From Clostridiaceae bacterium (GTDB lineage Bacteria > Bacillota > Clostridia > Oscillospirales > Acutalibacteraceae): a DNA stretch of 32,770 nucleotides. The stretch spans positions 1-32,770 of the forward strand of contig JAEDHZ010000001.1 in NCBI GenBank assembly GCA_016292705.1, in the 5' to 3' direction. A model generated the notes under the pieces. That model ran no database searches. It saw only the letters and a list, made by a program, of their open reading frames with translations, and had not been told where the DNA came from. Both the position numbers and the translations under genes were made by a program. Shown piece after piece: positions 25,263-32,042 of this stretch; position 1 is the first letter of the stretch, and each line of letters starts with the position of its first letter.

Positions 25263-25291
25263 ATCATACCATATACGGTCGGATTTTACAA
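25263..25291 (-). promoter_or_regulatory. Proximal promoter of nagB
   Basis: On the minus strand TTGTAA (25291-25286), a 17-bp spacer and TATGAT (25268-25263). The start would be about 20 nt before the nagB ATG. Confidence 0.6.
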
Positions 25292-25302
25292 TTCTTCAGG
25301 AC

Positions 25303-25328
25303 ACAAAAAAAGGGGCAATTTCAGCCCC
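25303..25328 (-). terminator. Terminator between a distal promoter and nagB
   Basis: On the minus strand GGGGC pairs with GCCCC (25328-25324 and 25316-25312) around a 7-nt loop, followed by eight or nine T. It stands only a few bases after the start site predicted for the promoter at 25340-25369. Confidence 0.8.
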
Positions 25329-25339
25329 GCAACATTTTA

Positions 25340-25369
25340 ATTATATTACAATTCAAAGACAGTAGTCAA
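25340..25369 (-). promoter_or_regulatory. Distal minus-strand promoter directly before a terminator
   Basis: On the minus strand TTGACT (25369-25364), an 18-bp spacer and TATAAT (25345-25340). The start near 25333 would give an RNA of about 30 nt ending at the terminator 25328-25303, unless polymerase reads through into nagB. Confidence 0.6.
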
Positions 25370-25453
25370 TAGAAAAAGCAAAAGATATCTTCCGAAAATC
25401 AAAGTTTGTATATCTGCACATTTTGGGCGGCTTTCTTTCGTGAAAATTGCGAA

Positions 25454-25482
25454 TTGAAAAGAAAACTGCCTTTTGATATATT
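25454..25482 (+). promoter_or_regulatory. Candidate plus-strand promoter in the gene-free stretch
   Basis: TTGAAA (25454-25459), a 17-bp spacer and TATATT (25477-25482): ten of twelve consensus positions. No gene follows on this strand before the terminator at 26107, so a non-coding transcript is the only product in view. In AT-rich DNA such matches also arise by chance. Confidence 0.4.
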
Positions 25483-25496
25483 ATAGACAGAAAGGG

Positions 25497-25562
25497 TGAT
25501 ACCAATGTACAGGTAAAGACCTAAAATAAACAAGAAAGGAATGATACCGGTGTACAGGTAAA
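25497..25562 (+). repeat. Two 21-bp direct repeats, 45 bp apart
   Basis: TGATACC-NN-TGTACAGGTAAA occurs at 25497-25517 (NN = AA) and 25542-25562 (NN = GG). The two copies differ only at NN. They lie just downstream of the candidate plus-strand promoter, so they may be tandem operators or tandem RNA elements. Confidence 0.6.
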
Positions 25563-26026
25563 AAGTCCGGAAAAGCTTTTCGGTTTCAGTTTTCAGAATC
25601 CTGGTTTCAATGTTATTAACGGACATAAAAACAATAACCGATCAACCGTCCGAGCTTCAAAGCAACAAAAAAACAAGTAAAATAAAAAAAGAACATTCAG
25701 GCTGAACAAATTATAATTACCGACGAAAAAATCTTGCAGCCGGAAGAAAACTAAAAACAACATAAAAGCTTTGAAACAGCCTCAACGGAAGATCAACATA
25801 GATTATCAGAAATCAGTCGACAATTTACTATAGAGAAACCGAAAACAAACAACCGGACGCCCCGAAAAGATGACCGAACCGAAATTCGATTCAGCCCGAG
25901 CATGAAGCTGTTCTCGCTTATGAGAAAAATTTAACACAGTGCAGAAAGCAGAAAACGAGAAGGAACGGCATCGAAAATACAAAGAAAGTGTAGGTTAAAA
26001 AGATGTTAGATACCAAGAATTCACAG

Positions 26027-26084
26027 AAATGACCCTTGACTGCAACAAAAGCCTGTAAAGAAAGGCAGCAGTCAAGGGTCATTT
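26027..26084. repeat. Perfect 17-bp inverted repeat downstream of rarA
   Basis: The arms 26027-26043 and 26068-26084 are perfectly complementary, and the 24-nt loop can form a GCCT/AGGC inner stem. No T-run follows on either strand, so it is not a textbook terminator, although it may still end or stabilise the rarA transcript coming from the right. Confidence 0.75.
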
Positions 26085-26106
26085 CGCATTTATATCTCGT
26101 TTTTCT

Positions 26107-26132
26107 CCGCCGTAACAGGGCGGTGTTTTTTT
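26107..26132 (+). terminator. Plus-strand terminator without an obvious plus-strand gene
   Basis: CCGCC (26107-26111) pairs with GGCGG (26119-26123) around a 7-nt loop, followed by TGTTTTTTT. The T-run overlaps the rarA stop codon. In the minus direction the hairpin lacks a T-run, so it works only for plus-strand transcription. Confidence 0.65.
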
Positions 26133-27396
26133 ATTTCTGCCTGATTTTGCTCCAGTACTCCTTTGCGGCCTGTTCGTTTTTGTTTTCACCGTAGGTGTAA
26201 TATGTTTTGTTTTTTATCGCATCAGGGAGATACTGTTGTGGAACATAGTGGTTCGGATAGTCGTGCGGATATTTATAGAACTGCCCCTTGCGTTCGTTGT
26301 CCTCGCCGTCATAGTGCTTGTTCTGGAGAGTACGGGGAATCGGTCCGCTGTTTCCACGGCGGATATCTGCCGCAGCAGCATCATAAGCAAGGTAGGCGGA
26401 GTTTGATTTCGGGCTATTGCAGACCAGCACAACCGCATCAGCAAGAGGAATCCTTGCTTCGGGAAGTCCGACCATGAACGCTGCGTCAACCGCAGCCTTG
26501 ACAATGGGGATAATCATCGGATAGGCAAGTCCGACATCCTCGCAGGCGCAGACCATGAGCCGCCTTGCAGCCGAGGGGAGGTCTCCCGCTTCAAGCAGTC
26601 TTGCAAGATAATGCAATGCTGCGTTCGGATCTGAGCCGCGCATCGACTTCTGGAAAGCTGAAAGAATGTCGTAATGCTCGTCTGCGTCCTTGTCATATTT
26701 CATGGAGCTTTTTTGTGTCAACTCCTCCGCTCTTTCAAGCGTTATGAGGGCTTTTCCGTCCTCAACGGGGGTGCTCAGAACGCAAAGCTCCGCCGCATTC
26801 ATCGCTTTTCTGACATCGCCGCCGCAGGAAAAAGCAATGCGCTTTGAAACGCCGTCTTCTTTTTCAATCGTAATACCCTTTGATTTTTCAAGGAAAGCAA
26901 AAGCCCTTTCAACCGCAGGGATGATTTCCTCGCCCGTAATGCTTTTGAACTCAAAAACCGTTGAGCGGCTGAGAATTGCATTGTGGATATAAAAATACGG
27001 ATTCTCCGTTGTTGAGGCAATGAGGGTGATTGAACCCCGTTCAATATAATCAAGCAGGGTTTGCTGCTGCTTCTTATTGAAATACTGAATCTCGTCAAGA
27101 TAAAGCAGAACTCCGTTCGGCGCTTCAAAGGTGTCAAGGCTTGCAACAATGGCTTTGATGTCGGCGGTTGAGGCAACTGTTCCGTTGAGCTTGCAGAACT
27201 TTCTTTTTGTCCGGCTTGCAATTATTGAGGCGAGTGTGGTTTTTCCGATACCGGAAGGGCCGTAAAAAACAAGGTTCGGAACTTCGCCGCTGTCAATTAT
27301 TCTGCGCAAAGCTTTTCCTTCGGCAAGCAGATGGCGCTGACCGACCATTTCATCAACGGTTTTCGGCCGCAGCTGTTCGGCAAGAGGAACATTCAT
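26131..27396 (-). CDS. rarA: Replication-associated recombination protein RarA (MgsA)
   Basis: AAA+ clamp-loader-like ATPase that acts at stalled replication forks. The 421 residues start MNVPLAEQLRPKTVDEMVGQ, the family's characteristic N-terminus. Walker A is GPSGIGKTT (46-54), Walker B LLYLDEIQ (97-104), sensor 1 is in IASTTENP, and GGDVRKAMN supplies the sensor 2 arginine. The C-terminal tetramerisation/MgsA_C part carries KSMRGSDPNAALHYLARLLEAG and ends with YLPDAIKNKTYY. I start it at ATG 27396, behind AGGAGCGGTGA; an upstream in-frame GTG at 27444 would place the start codon beside a TATAAT (27439-27434) that is more likely the -10 of its promoter. No matching -35 was found. It stands alone. 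Confidence 0.95.
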   Translation of the reverse strand: MNVPLAEQLRPKTVDEMVGQRHLLAEGKALRRIIDSGEVPNLVFYGPSGIGKTTLASIIASRTKRKFCKLNGTVASTADIKAIVASLDTFEAPNGVLLYLDEIQYFNKKQQQTLLDYIERGSITLIASTTENPYFYIHNAILSRSTVFEFKSITGEEIIPAVERAFAFLEKSKGITIEKEDGVSKRIAFSCGGDVRKAMNAAELCVLSTPVEDGKALITLERAEELTQKSSMKYDKDADEHYDILSAFQKSMRGSDPNAALHYLARLLEAGDLPSAARRLMVCACEDVGLAYPMIIPIVKAAVDAAFMVGLPEARIPLADAVVLVCNSPKSNSAYLAYDAAAADIRRGNSGPIPRTLQNKHYDGEDNERKGQFYKYPHDYPNHYVPQQYLPDAIKNKTYYTYGENKNEQAAKEYWSKIRQK

Positions 27397-27589
27397 TCTT
27401 TCACCGCTCCTTTTTTCTTTGACTTCGGATAATATTATAGCCACAGAGAATCACTTTTGGTTTACAATTGAGAAAAATAGGCCTTCGATTGCAACACAAG
27501 ACAGTGTAAACCAGAAGCAGTGAATACTGAACCTTATTTTGCAGATAAAGCGATATTTGTAATTATTCCACAAAAAATGACATTAACAT

Positions 27590-27618
27590 TTGACATTTCG
27601 GAATCTCTGTGATATAAT
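27590..27618 (+). promoter_or_regulatory. Consensus sigma-A promoter of the glutamate synthase operon
   Basis: TTGACA (27590-27595), a 17-bp spacer and TATAAT (27613-27618): perfect in all twelve positions. Transcription should start near 27625, only about 9 nt before a terminator hairpin. Such a strong promoter implies that control lies after initiation. Confidence 0.92.
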
Positions 27619-27630
27619 CCGAAACATAAG

Positions 27631-27693
27631 TGAGCAAAGGCGTTCATTCATAGAAGGGTAAAACCCTTTTGGAATGGACGCCTTTGCTTTTTT
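27631..27693 (+). promoter_or_regulatory. Attenuator leader with ANTAR-type dual-hexaloop antiterminator
   Basis: Terminator form: a 16-bp stem (27634-27649 with 27672-27687, one G-U pair), an inner AAGGGT/ACCCTT hairpin and six T (27688-27693). Alternative form in the same 5' arm: hairpin 1, TGAGC/GTTCA around loop AAAGGC (27636-27641); hairpin 2, ATTC/GGGT around loop ATAGAA (27650-27655). They touch at A27646. Both loops are six bases with A at 1 and G at 4, the invariant positions of RNA sites bound by ANTAR-domain antiterminators, and forming them destroys the terminator stem. Family knowledge: ANTAR regulators control nitrogen genes by this mechanism in several bacteria. Assignment here is inference; hairpin 2 has two G-U pairs. 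Confidence 0.65.
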
Positions 27694-27697
27694 CATT

Positions 27698-27732
27698 GAG
27701 CAGCAAAGGCATTTTGCTTTTTGGGACTGCTC
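27698..27732 (+). promoter_or_regulatory. Second hairpin in the glutamate synthase leader
   Basis: GAGCAG (27698-27703) pairs with CTGCTC (27727-27732), with an inner AGCAAA/TTTGCT pairing possible. The segment repeats GCAAAGGC (27703-27710) from the terminator's 5' arm (27634-27641), so it can also pair with the terminator's 3' arm (27680-27687) in read-through RNA. Confidence 0.45.
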
Positions 27733-27765
27733 GTTCAAAATTTTTTGAGAAAGGGCGAACAGAAA

Positions 27766-28857
27766 ATGAAACTGGAGGGCGAAATCAGAATACCGTCCGG
27801 CTGTGCAATTGCGGCGGTCATTTCAAGAGACGGAAAAAGAATGACAGGTGATTCTGTGATAAAAGGAATTGCAACCATGCACGACCGTTCAAACGGCCTT
27901 GGCGGCGGCTTTGCCGGCTACGGAATCTACCCCCAATACAAGGATTTTTATGCGTTTCACATTTTTTATAACGACAACGAGGCAAAGGAAAAGTGCGAAC
28001 GCTTCCTCAAGGACAGCTTTGAAATTGTTAAAGCGGAGAACATCCCGATAAGGAAGATTCCGGAAATTACCGATGTTCCGATAATCCGCAGATACTTTGT
28101 TACTCCGTTTGCCTCCGTGCTTTCAAGGCTTCAGCTTGACGAAAAGGAATATGTTGCACGGACAGTCATGCGCATTAACACAAGTCTTCCCGGTTGCTAT
28201 GTTTTTTCAAGTGGAAAAAACATGGGCGTTTTCAAAGCTGTCGGTTATCCGGAGGATGTCGGACGCTTTTACCGACTTGATGAATATGAGGCTTACTGCT
28301 GGACGGCGCACGGAAGATATCCGACAAACACTCCCGGCTGGTGGGGCGGCGCACACCCGTTTGCTCTGCTGGATTACTCCGTGGTTCACAACGGTGAAAT
28401 TTCCTCCTATGACGCAAACCGCCGGTTTATTGAGATGTTCGGCTATAAATGTACACTTCAGACCGATACCGAGGTCATAACCTATATTGCAGATTATCTC
28501 ATCAGACGGCAGGGACTCACTCTTGAGGAAACCGCCTGCGTCATTGCTGCTCCGTTCTGGAGCACCATTGAAAGCAAGGACGAAGAAACAAAAAGGAAGC
28601 TTTCATATCTGCGAACAATGTTTTCCGGCTTCCTCATCACCGGACCGTTCTCAATCATTCTCGGCTTCAACGGCGGAATGATGGCGCTCAATGACAGGCT
28701 CAAGCTGCGCTCAATGGTTGTTGGCGAAAAGGACGACAAGGTTTTTGTTGCAAGTGAGGAAGCGGCAATCCGTGCCATGGAACCGGACGCTGCAAACATC
28801 TATGCTCCGATGGGCGGAGAGCCCGTTATCGTAAAGGTCAAGGAGGGTATGTACTAA
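27766..28857 (+). CDS. Class II glutamine amidotransferase, glutamate synthase domain 1
   Basis: The glutaminase module of a split glutamate synthase: it hydrolyses glutamine and delivers ammonia to the FMN subunit. The 363 residues show class II (Ntn-type) signatures: GCAIAAVIS at 12-20, HDRSNGLGGGFAGYG, GRYPTNTPGWWGGAHPF and HNGEISSY. The likely nucleophile Cys13 is internal, so maturation should remove a 12-residue propeptide, as larger GltB proteins remove theirs. The start is ATG 27766; the frame is open further up to 27721, but that part is leader RNA. The ribosome binding site GAAAGGG is about 11 nt away. The stop overlaps the next ATG by one base. A long C-terminal half (from about 190) completes the amidotransferase fold. 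Confidence 0.9.
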   Translation: MKLEGEIRIPSGCAIAAVISRDGKRMTGDSVIKGIATMHDRSNGLGGGFAGYGIYPQYKDFYAFHIFYNDNEAKEKCERFLKDSFEIVKAENIPIRKIPEITDVPIIRRYFVTPFASVLSRLQLDEKEYVARTVMRINTSLPGCYVFSSGKNMGVFKAVGYPEDVGRFYRLDEYEAYCWTAHGRYPTNTPGWWGGAHPFALLDYSVVHNGEISSYDANRRFIEMFGYKCTLQTDTEVITYIADYLIRRQGLTLEETACVIAAPFWSTIESKDEETKRKLSYLRTMFSGFLITGPFSIILGFNGGMMALNDRLKLRSMVVGEKDDKVFVASEEAAIRAMEPDAANIYAPMGGEPVIVKVKEGMY

Positions 28858-30362
28858 TGGGTATTTCATATATTTTTCCCGATTTTGAGGTGGCTCGGAA
28901 TTATGACCGTTGCATTGCCTGCCGTGTCTGCGAACGACAATGTGCCAATGAGGTTCACTTTTTTGATTCCGACAGCGGACTCATGATGTGCGACGAGGCA
29001 AAGTGCGTTGACTGCCAGCGCTGCGTTTCCCTTTGTCCGACTCATGCGCTCAGGATTGTTAAAAACGACTGCGCTTTCCGTGAAAATGCCAACTGGCAAA
29101 CGGACACCATCAAGGAAATTTATAAGCAGGCAACGGGTGGCGGCGTTCTACTTTCATCAATGGGAAATCCGAAAAACTTCCCGGTCTATTGGGACAAAAT
29201 TCTCATCAATGCTTCCCAGGTAACTAACCCGCCGATTGATCCGCTGCGTGAGCCGATGGAAACAAGGGTATTCCTCGGGAAAAAGCCGGAGAAAATTGAG
29301 CGGGACGAAAGCGGAAAGCTCAGAACCGAACTTCCGCCGCAGCTTGAACTTTCAATGCCGGTAATGTTTTCCGCAATGAGCTACGGTTCAATAAGTTATA
29401 ACGCCCACGAAAGCCTTGCAAGAGCGGCAAAAAAACTCGGAATACTTTATAACACCGGTGAGGGCGGACTGCACGAGGACTTTTACTGCTACGGCGAAAA
29501 CACAATCGTTCAGGTTGCCTCGGGGCGTTTCGGTGTTCATGAGGAATACCTCAACACCGGAGCAGCAATAGAAATCAAAATGGGACAGGGGGCAAAGCCC
29601 GGAATCGGCGGACACCTTCCCGGCGCAAAAATTGTCGGCGATGTTTCAAAAACACGAATGATTCCCGAGGGTTCAGATGCAATTTCGCCTGCTCCGCACC
29701 ACGATATCTATTCAATTGAAGACCTGCGCCAGCTTGTCTATTCACTCAAGGAGGCAACCGAGTATAAAAAGCCTGTAATCGTCAAGGTTGCCGCCGTTCA
29801 TAACATTGCGGCGATTGCAAGCGGAATTGCACGCAGCGGTGCGGACATTATTGCCATTGACGGCTTCCGCGGAGGAACGGGCGCTGCGCCGACAAGGATA
29901 AGGGATAATGTCGGTATACCAATTGAGCTTGCGCTGGCTGCGGTTGATAAAAGACTGAGAGACGAAGGCATACGCAATACGGTTTCGCTTGTTGTCGGCG
30001 GAAGCATACGCTCTTCCGCAGATGTTGTCAAGGCGATAGCCCTCGGCGCAGATGCGTGCTACATTGCAACAGCCGCCCTGCTTGCGCTCGGCTGTCATCT
30101 TTGCAGAACCTGCCAGACCGGAAAATGCAACTGGGGCATTGCAACCCAGCGTCCGGAGCTTGTCAAAAGACTTAATCCGGAAATCGGAGAACAGCGTCTT
30201 ATCAACCTCATGACCGCATGGCGGCACGAAATCAAGGAGCTGCTCGGCGGAATGGGAATCAACTCAATTGAAGCACTGCGCGGAAACCGACTTATGCTGC
30301 GCGGTGTCAATCTGACGGGAAAGGAGCTTGAGATCCTCGGTATCTCACACGCAGGAGAATGA
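28857..30362 (+). CDS. Glutamate synthase FMN subunit with N-terminal dicluster ferredoxin domain
   Basis: The synthase core of the split enzyme: it converts 2-oxoglutarate plus ammonia to glutamate on FMN. Residues 1-70 are a 2[4Fe-4S] ferredoxin domain with CIACRVCERQC (Cys19, 22, 25, 29) and CVDCQRCVSLCP (50, 53, 56, 60). The Glu_synthase barrel follows (about 100-480), with MFSAMSYGSISYNAH, GEGGLHEDF, GQGAKPGIGGHLPG, GFRGGTGAAP and the Cys-rich loop CHLCRTCQTGKC (413-424) that holds the [3Fe-4S] cluster in this family. At 501 residues it matches archaeal-type GltB middle subunits rather than the 1,500-residue bacterial GltB. The start overlaps the previous stop (TAATG) and its stop overlaps the next start (ATGA), which fits coupled translation of complex subunits. 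Confidence 0.93.
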   Translation: MGISYIFPDFEVARNYDRCIACRVCERQCANEVHFFDSDSGLMMCDEAKCVDCQRCVSLCPTHALRIVKNDCAFRENANWQTDTIKEIYKQATGGGVLLSSMGNPKNFPVYWDKILINASQVTNPPIDPLREPMETRVFLGKKPEKIERDESGKLRTELPPQLELSMPVMFSAMSYGSISYNAHESLARAAKKLGILYNTGEGGLHEDFYCYGENTIVQVASGRFGVHEEYLNTGAAIEIKMGQGAKPGIGGHLPGAKIVGDVSKTRMIPEGSDAISPAPHHDIYSIEDLRQLVYSLKEATEYKKPVIVKVAAVHNIAAIASGIARSGADIIAIDGFRGGTGAAPTRIRDNVGIPIELALAAVDKRLRDEGIRNTVSLVVGGSIRSSADVVKAIALGADACYIATAALLALGCHLCRTCQTGKCNWGIATQRPELVKRLNPEIGEQRLINLMTAWRHEIKELLGGMGINSIEALRGNRLMLRGVNLTGKELEILGISHAGE

Positions 30363-30784
30363 AAAAGGTATTTGTTAAAGAAGAATGGTGCCTCGGTTGT
30401 CACCTTTGCGAATATAACTGTGCTTTTGCAAATTCAGGGCTTGACCGCATGGAAAAGCTCAGGGGTAAAAGCATTTATCCGAGAATCCGGGTTGAAAGCG
30501 GAGAGGATGTCACCTATGCCGTTTCCTGCCGTCACTGCAAGGACTCAATCTGCGTCAAAAGCTGCATTTCGGGTGCGCTTCACTTTGAAGACGGCGCAGT
30601 CTGCATTGATCATGAAAAATGTGTAGGTTGTCTGACATGCGTGCTCGTCTGTCCGTTCGGTGCCGTTGTTCCCGATGAAAACGGTGCAGTTCAGAAGTGT
30701 GAGCTCTGCCTTAAAAATTCCTGCGGCGAACCTGCCTGCGTTACAGGTTGTCCGAACAGGGCAATAGTTTATGAGGAGGGGTGA
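30359..30784 (+). CDS. Poly-cluster 4Fe-4S ferredoxin-like electron-transfer protein
   Basis: A 141-residue Fe-S protein with 18 cysteines arranged as CLGCHLCEYNC, CRHCKDSICVKSC, CVGCLTCVLVCP and CELCLKNSCGEPACVTGCP. This spacing is that of the four-cluster electron-transfer subunits related to DmsB/HycB. It probably passes electrons between the FAD oxidoreductase encoded next and the ferredoxin domain of the FMN subunit. The gene overlaps its upstream neighbour by 4 nt (ATGA), and the next gene starts 8 nt after it. No membrane segment is present. The partner assignment is inferred from operon position. Confidence 0.9.
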   Translation: MKKVFVKEEWCLGCHLCEYNCAFANSGLDRMEKLRGKSIYPRIRVESGEDVTYAVSCRHCKDSICVKSCISGALHFEDGAVCIDHEKCVGCLTCVLVCPFGAVVPDENGAVQKCELCLKNSCGEPACVTGCPNRAIVYEEG

Positions 30785-30791
30785 CGCAAAG

Positions 30792-32042
30792 ATGAAAAAA
30801 TATCTCATCATCGGAAATTCAACTGCAGCAATCGGTTGCATAGAGGGAATAAGAAGTGCGGATAAAGACGGAGAGATCACCGTTATTTCAAAAGAAGCAC
30901 GCCACACCTACTGCCGTCCGCTGATTTCATACTACCTTGAGGGCAAGTCCGACCTTGAAAGAATCAAATACCGCCCCGACAGCTTCTATGATGAGAACGG
31001 TGTCAAAGTTCTTTTCGGAATTTCAGCAGAAAAAATCGACAGTGAAAAAAAGTCGGTTACACTTGACGACGGCTTTGTTCTTTTCTATGACGAGCTTTGC
31101 ATTGCAGCAGGCTCTTCGCCCTTTGTTCCGCCCGTTGAAGGTTTTGAAAAGGTGGAAAACAAGTTCTGCTTCACAACGCTTGATGATGCTCTTGCGCTTG
31201 AAAAACTTACTGACAAAAACAGCCGTGTTCTGATAATCGGTGCGGGACTCATCGGGCTCAAATGCGCCGAGGGACTTTTTGACCGGGTAAAAAAGATCAC
31301 CGTCTGCGACCTTGCCGACCGTGTGCTTTCAACAATACTTGACAAGGAAAGCTCCTGCATTGTTGAAAAGCGACTTGAGGAAACCGGAATAGAACTTGTG
31401 CTCAACGACTGCGCAGTGCGATATGAAGCGAACAAAGCTTTCATGAAAAGCGGAAAGGAACTTGAATTTGATGTTCTTGTCACTGCAGTCGGTGTCAGGC
31501 CCAACTCAAAGCTTGTTTCGGACGCAGGCGGAAAATGCGGACGGGCAATCTCGGTTGATGAACACATGAAAACCTCTCTCAAAAGTGTTTATGCCGCAGG
31601 CGACTGCACAGAAAGTGTTGATATTTCCGACGGAAGCACAAAGGTTATGGCGCTTTTGCCCAACGCATATATGCAGGGATTCTGCGCCGGAACAAACATG
31701 GCAGGAAAAACGGAAGTTTTTGACAACGCAATACCGATGAATTCAATCGGCTTTTTCGGCGTACACATCATGACCGCCGGAAGCAGACCGGGCAGAGATG
31801 AGGGCGCAGTCATCTATGAAGGAAAGGATGAAAACACGCTCAAAAAGCTCTTTGTTCTCAAAAACAGGCTCGTAGGCTTCATCCTCATCGGAAAAACCGA
31901 GCGTGCCGGCATATATACCGATATGATAAGAAACAAAACGGACATTGATTCCGTAGACTTTGAAAGGCTTCAGAAATGCGCCGATCTTTCAGCTTTTTCA
32001 AAGCAGTGGCGCAAAGAAAAGTTAGGAGGCGTTCTTGAATGA
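30792..32042 (+). CDS. FAD-dependent NAD(P) oxidoreductase of the glutamate synthase operon
   Basis: A 416-residue flavoprotein of the pyridine nucleotide-disulfide oxidoreductase superfamily, closest in layout to NirB-type/NADH:rubredoxin reductases. FAD site: YLIIGNSTAAIGCIEGIR at the N-terminus and VYAAGDCTES later. NAD(P) site: VLIIGAGLIGLKCAEGL (about 145-161). The C-terminal domain (from about 315) is the rubredoxin-reductase type. No CxxC redox-active disulfide is seen after the first FAD motif, so it probably transfers electrons to Fe-S centres, not thiols. I start at ATG 30792, since the longer frame (ATG 30771) begins inside the previous gene before its ribosome binding site GAGGAGG. 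In place of the classical GltD it would feed NAD(P)H electrons to the synthase. Confidence 0.9.
   Translation: MKKYLIIGNSTAAIGCIEGIRSADKDGEITVISKEARHTYCRPLISYYLEGKSDLERIKYRPDSFYDENGVKVLFGISAEKIDSEKKSVTLDDGFVLFYDELCIAAGSSPFVPPVEGFEKVENKFCFTTLDDALALEKLTDKNSRVLIIGAGLIGLKCAEGLFDRVKKITVCDLADRVLSTILDKESSCIVEKRLEETGIELVLNDCAVRYEANKAFMKSGKELEFDVLVTAVGVRPNSKLVSDAGGKCGRAISVDEHMKTSLKSVYAAGDCTESVDISDGSTKVMALLPNAYMQGFCAGTNMAGKTEVFDNAIPMNSIGFFGVHIMTAGSRPGRDEGAVIYEGKDENTLKKLFVLKNRLVGFILIGKTERAGIYTDMIRNKTDIDSVDFERLQKCADLSAFSKQWRKEKLGGVLE

Larger units (their letters stand above)
25370..26026. other. Long A-rich gene-free stretch
   Basis: About 650 bases between nagB and rarA carry no convincing gene. The plus strand is strongly A-rich and frames are short. 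The longest frame (25626-25399, minus, 75 codons) has no ribosome binding site. A plausible plus-strand promoter (25454-25482), two tandem repeats just after it, and a plus-strand terminator at 26107-26132 would frame an RNA of about 640 nt. Little stable secondary structure is obvious in the middle. It could be a non-coding RNA, a decayed gene or a plain spacer. Confidence 0.4.

Noticed and set aside
25399..25626. A 75-codon minus-strand frame with a possible membrane helix
   Set aside because: No ribosome binding site precedes the ATG, it spans the tandem DNA repeats, and no family is recognised. A real small gene cannot be fully excluded, but the evidence is too thin.
29742..30227. A 161-codon minus-strand frame inside the FMN subunit gene
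   Set aside because: Antisense shadow of a conserved coding region without start signals.
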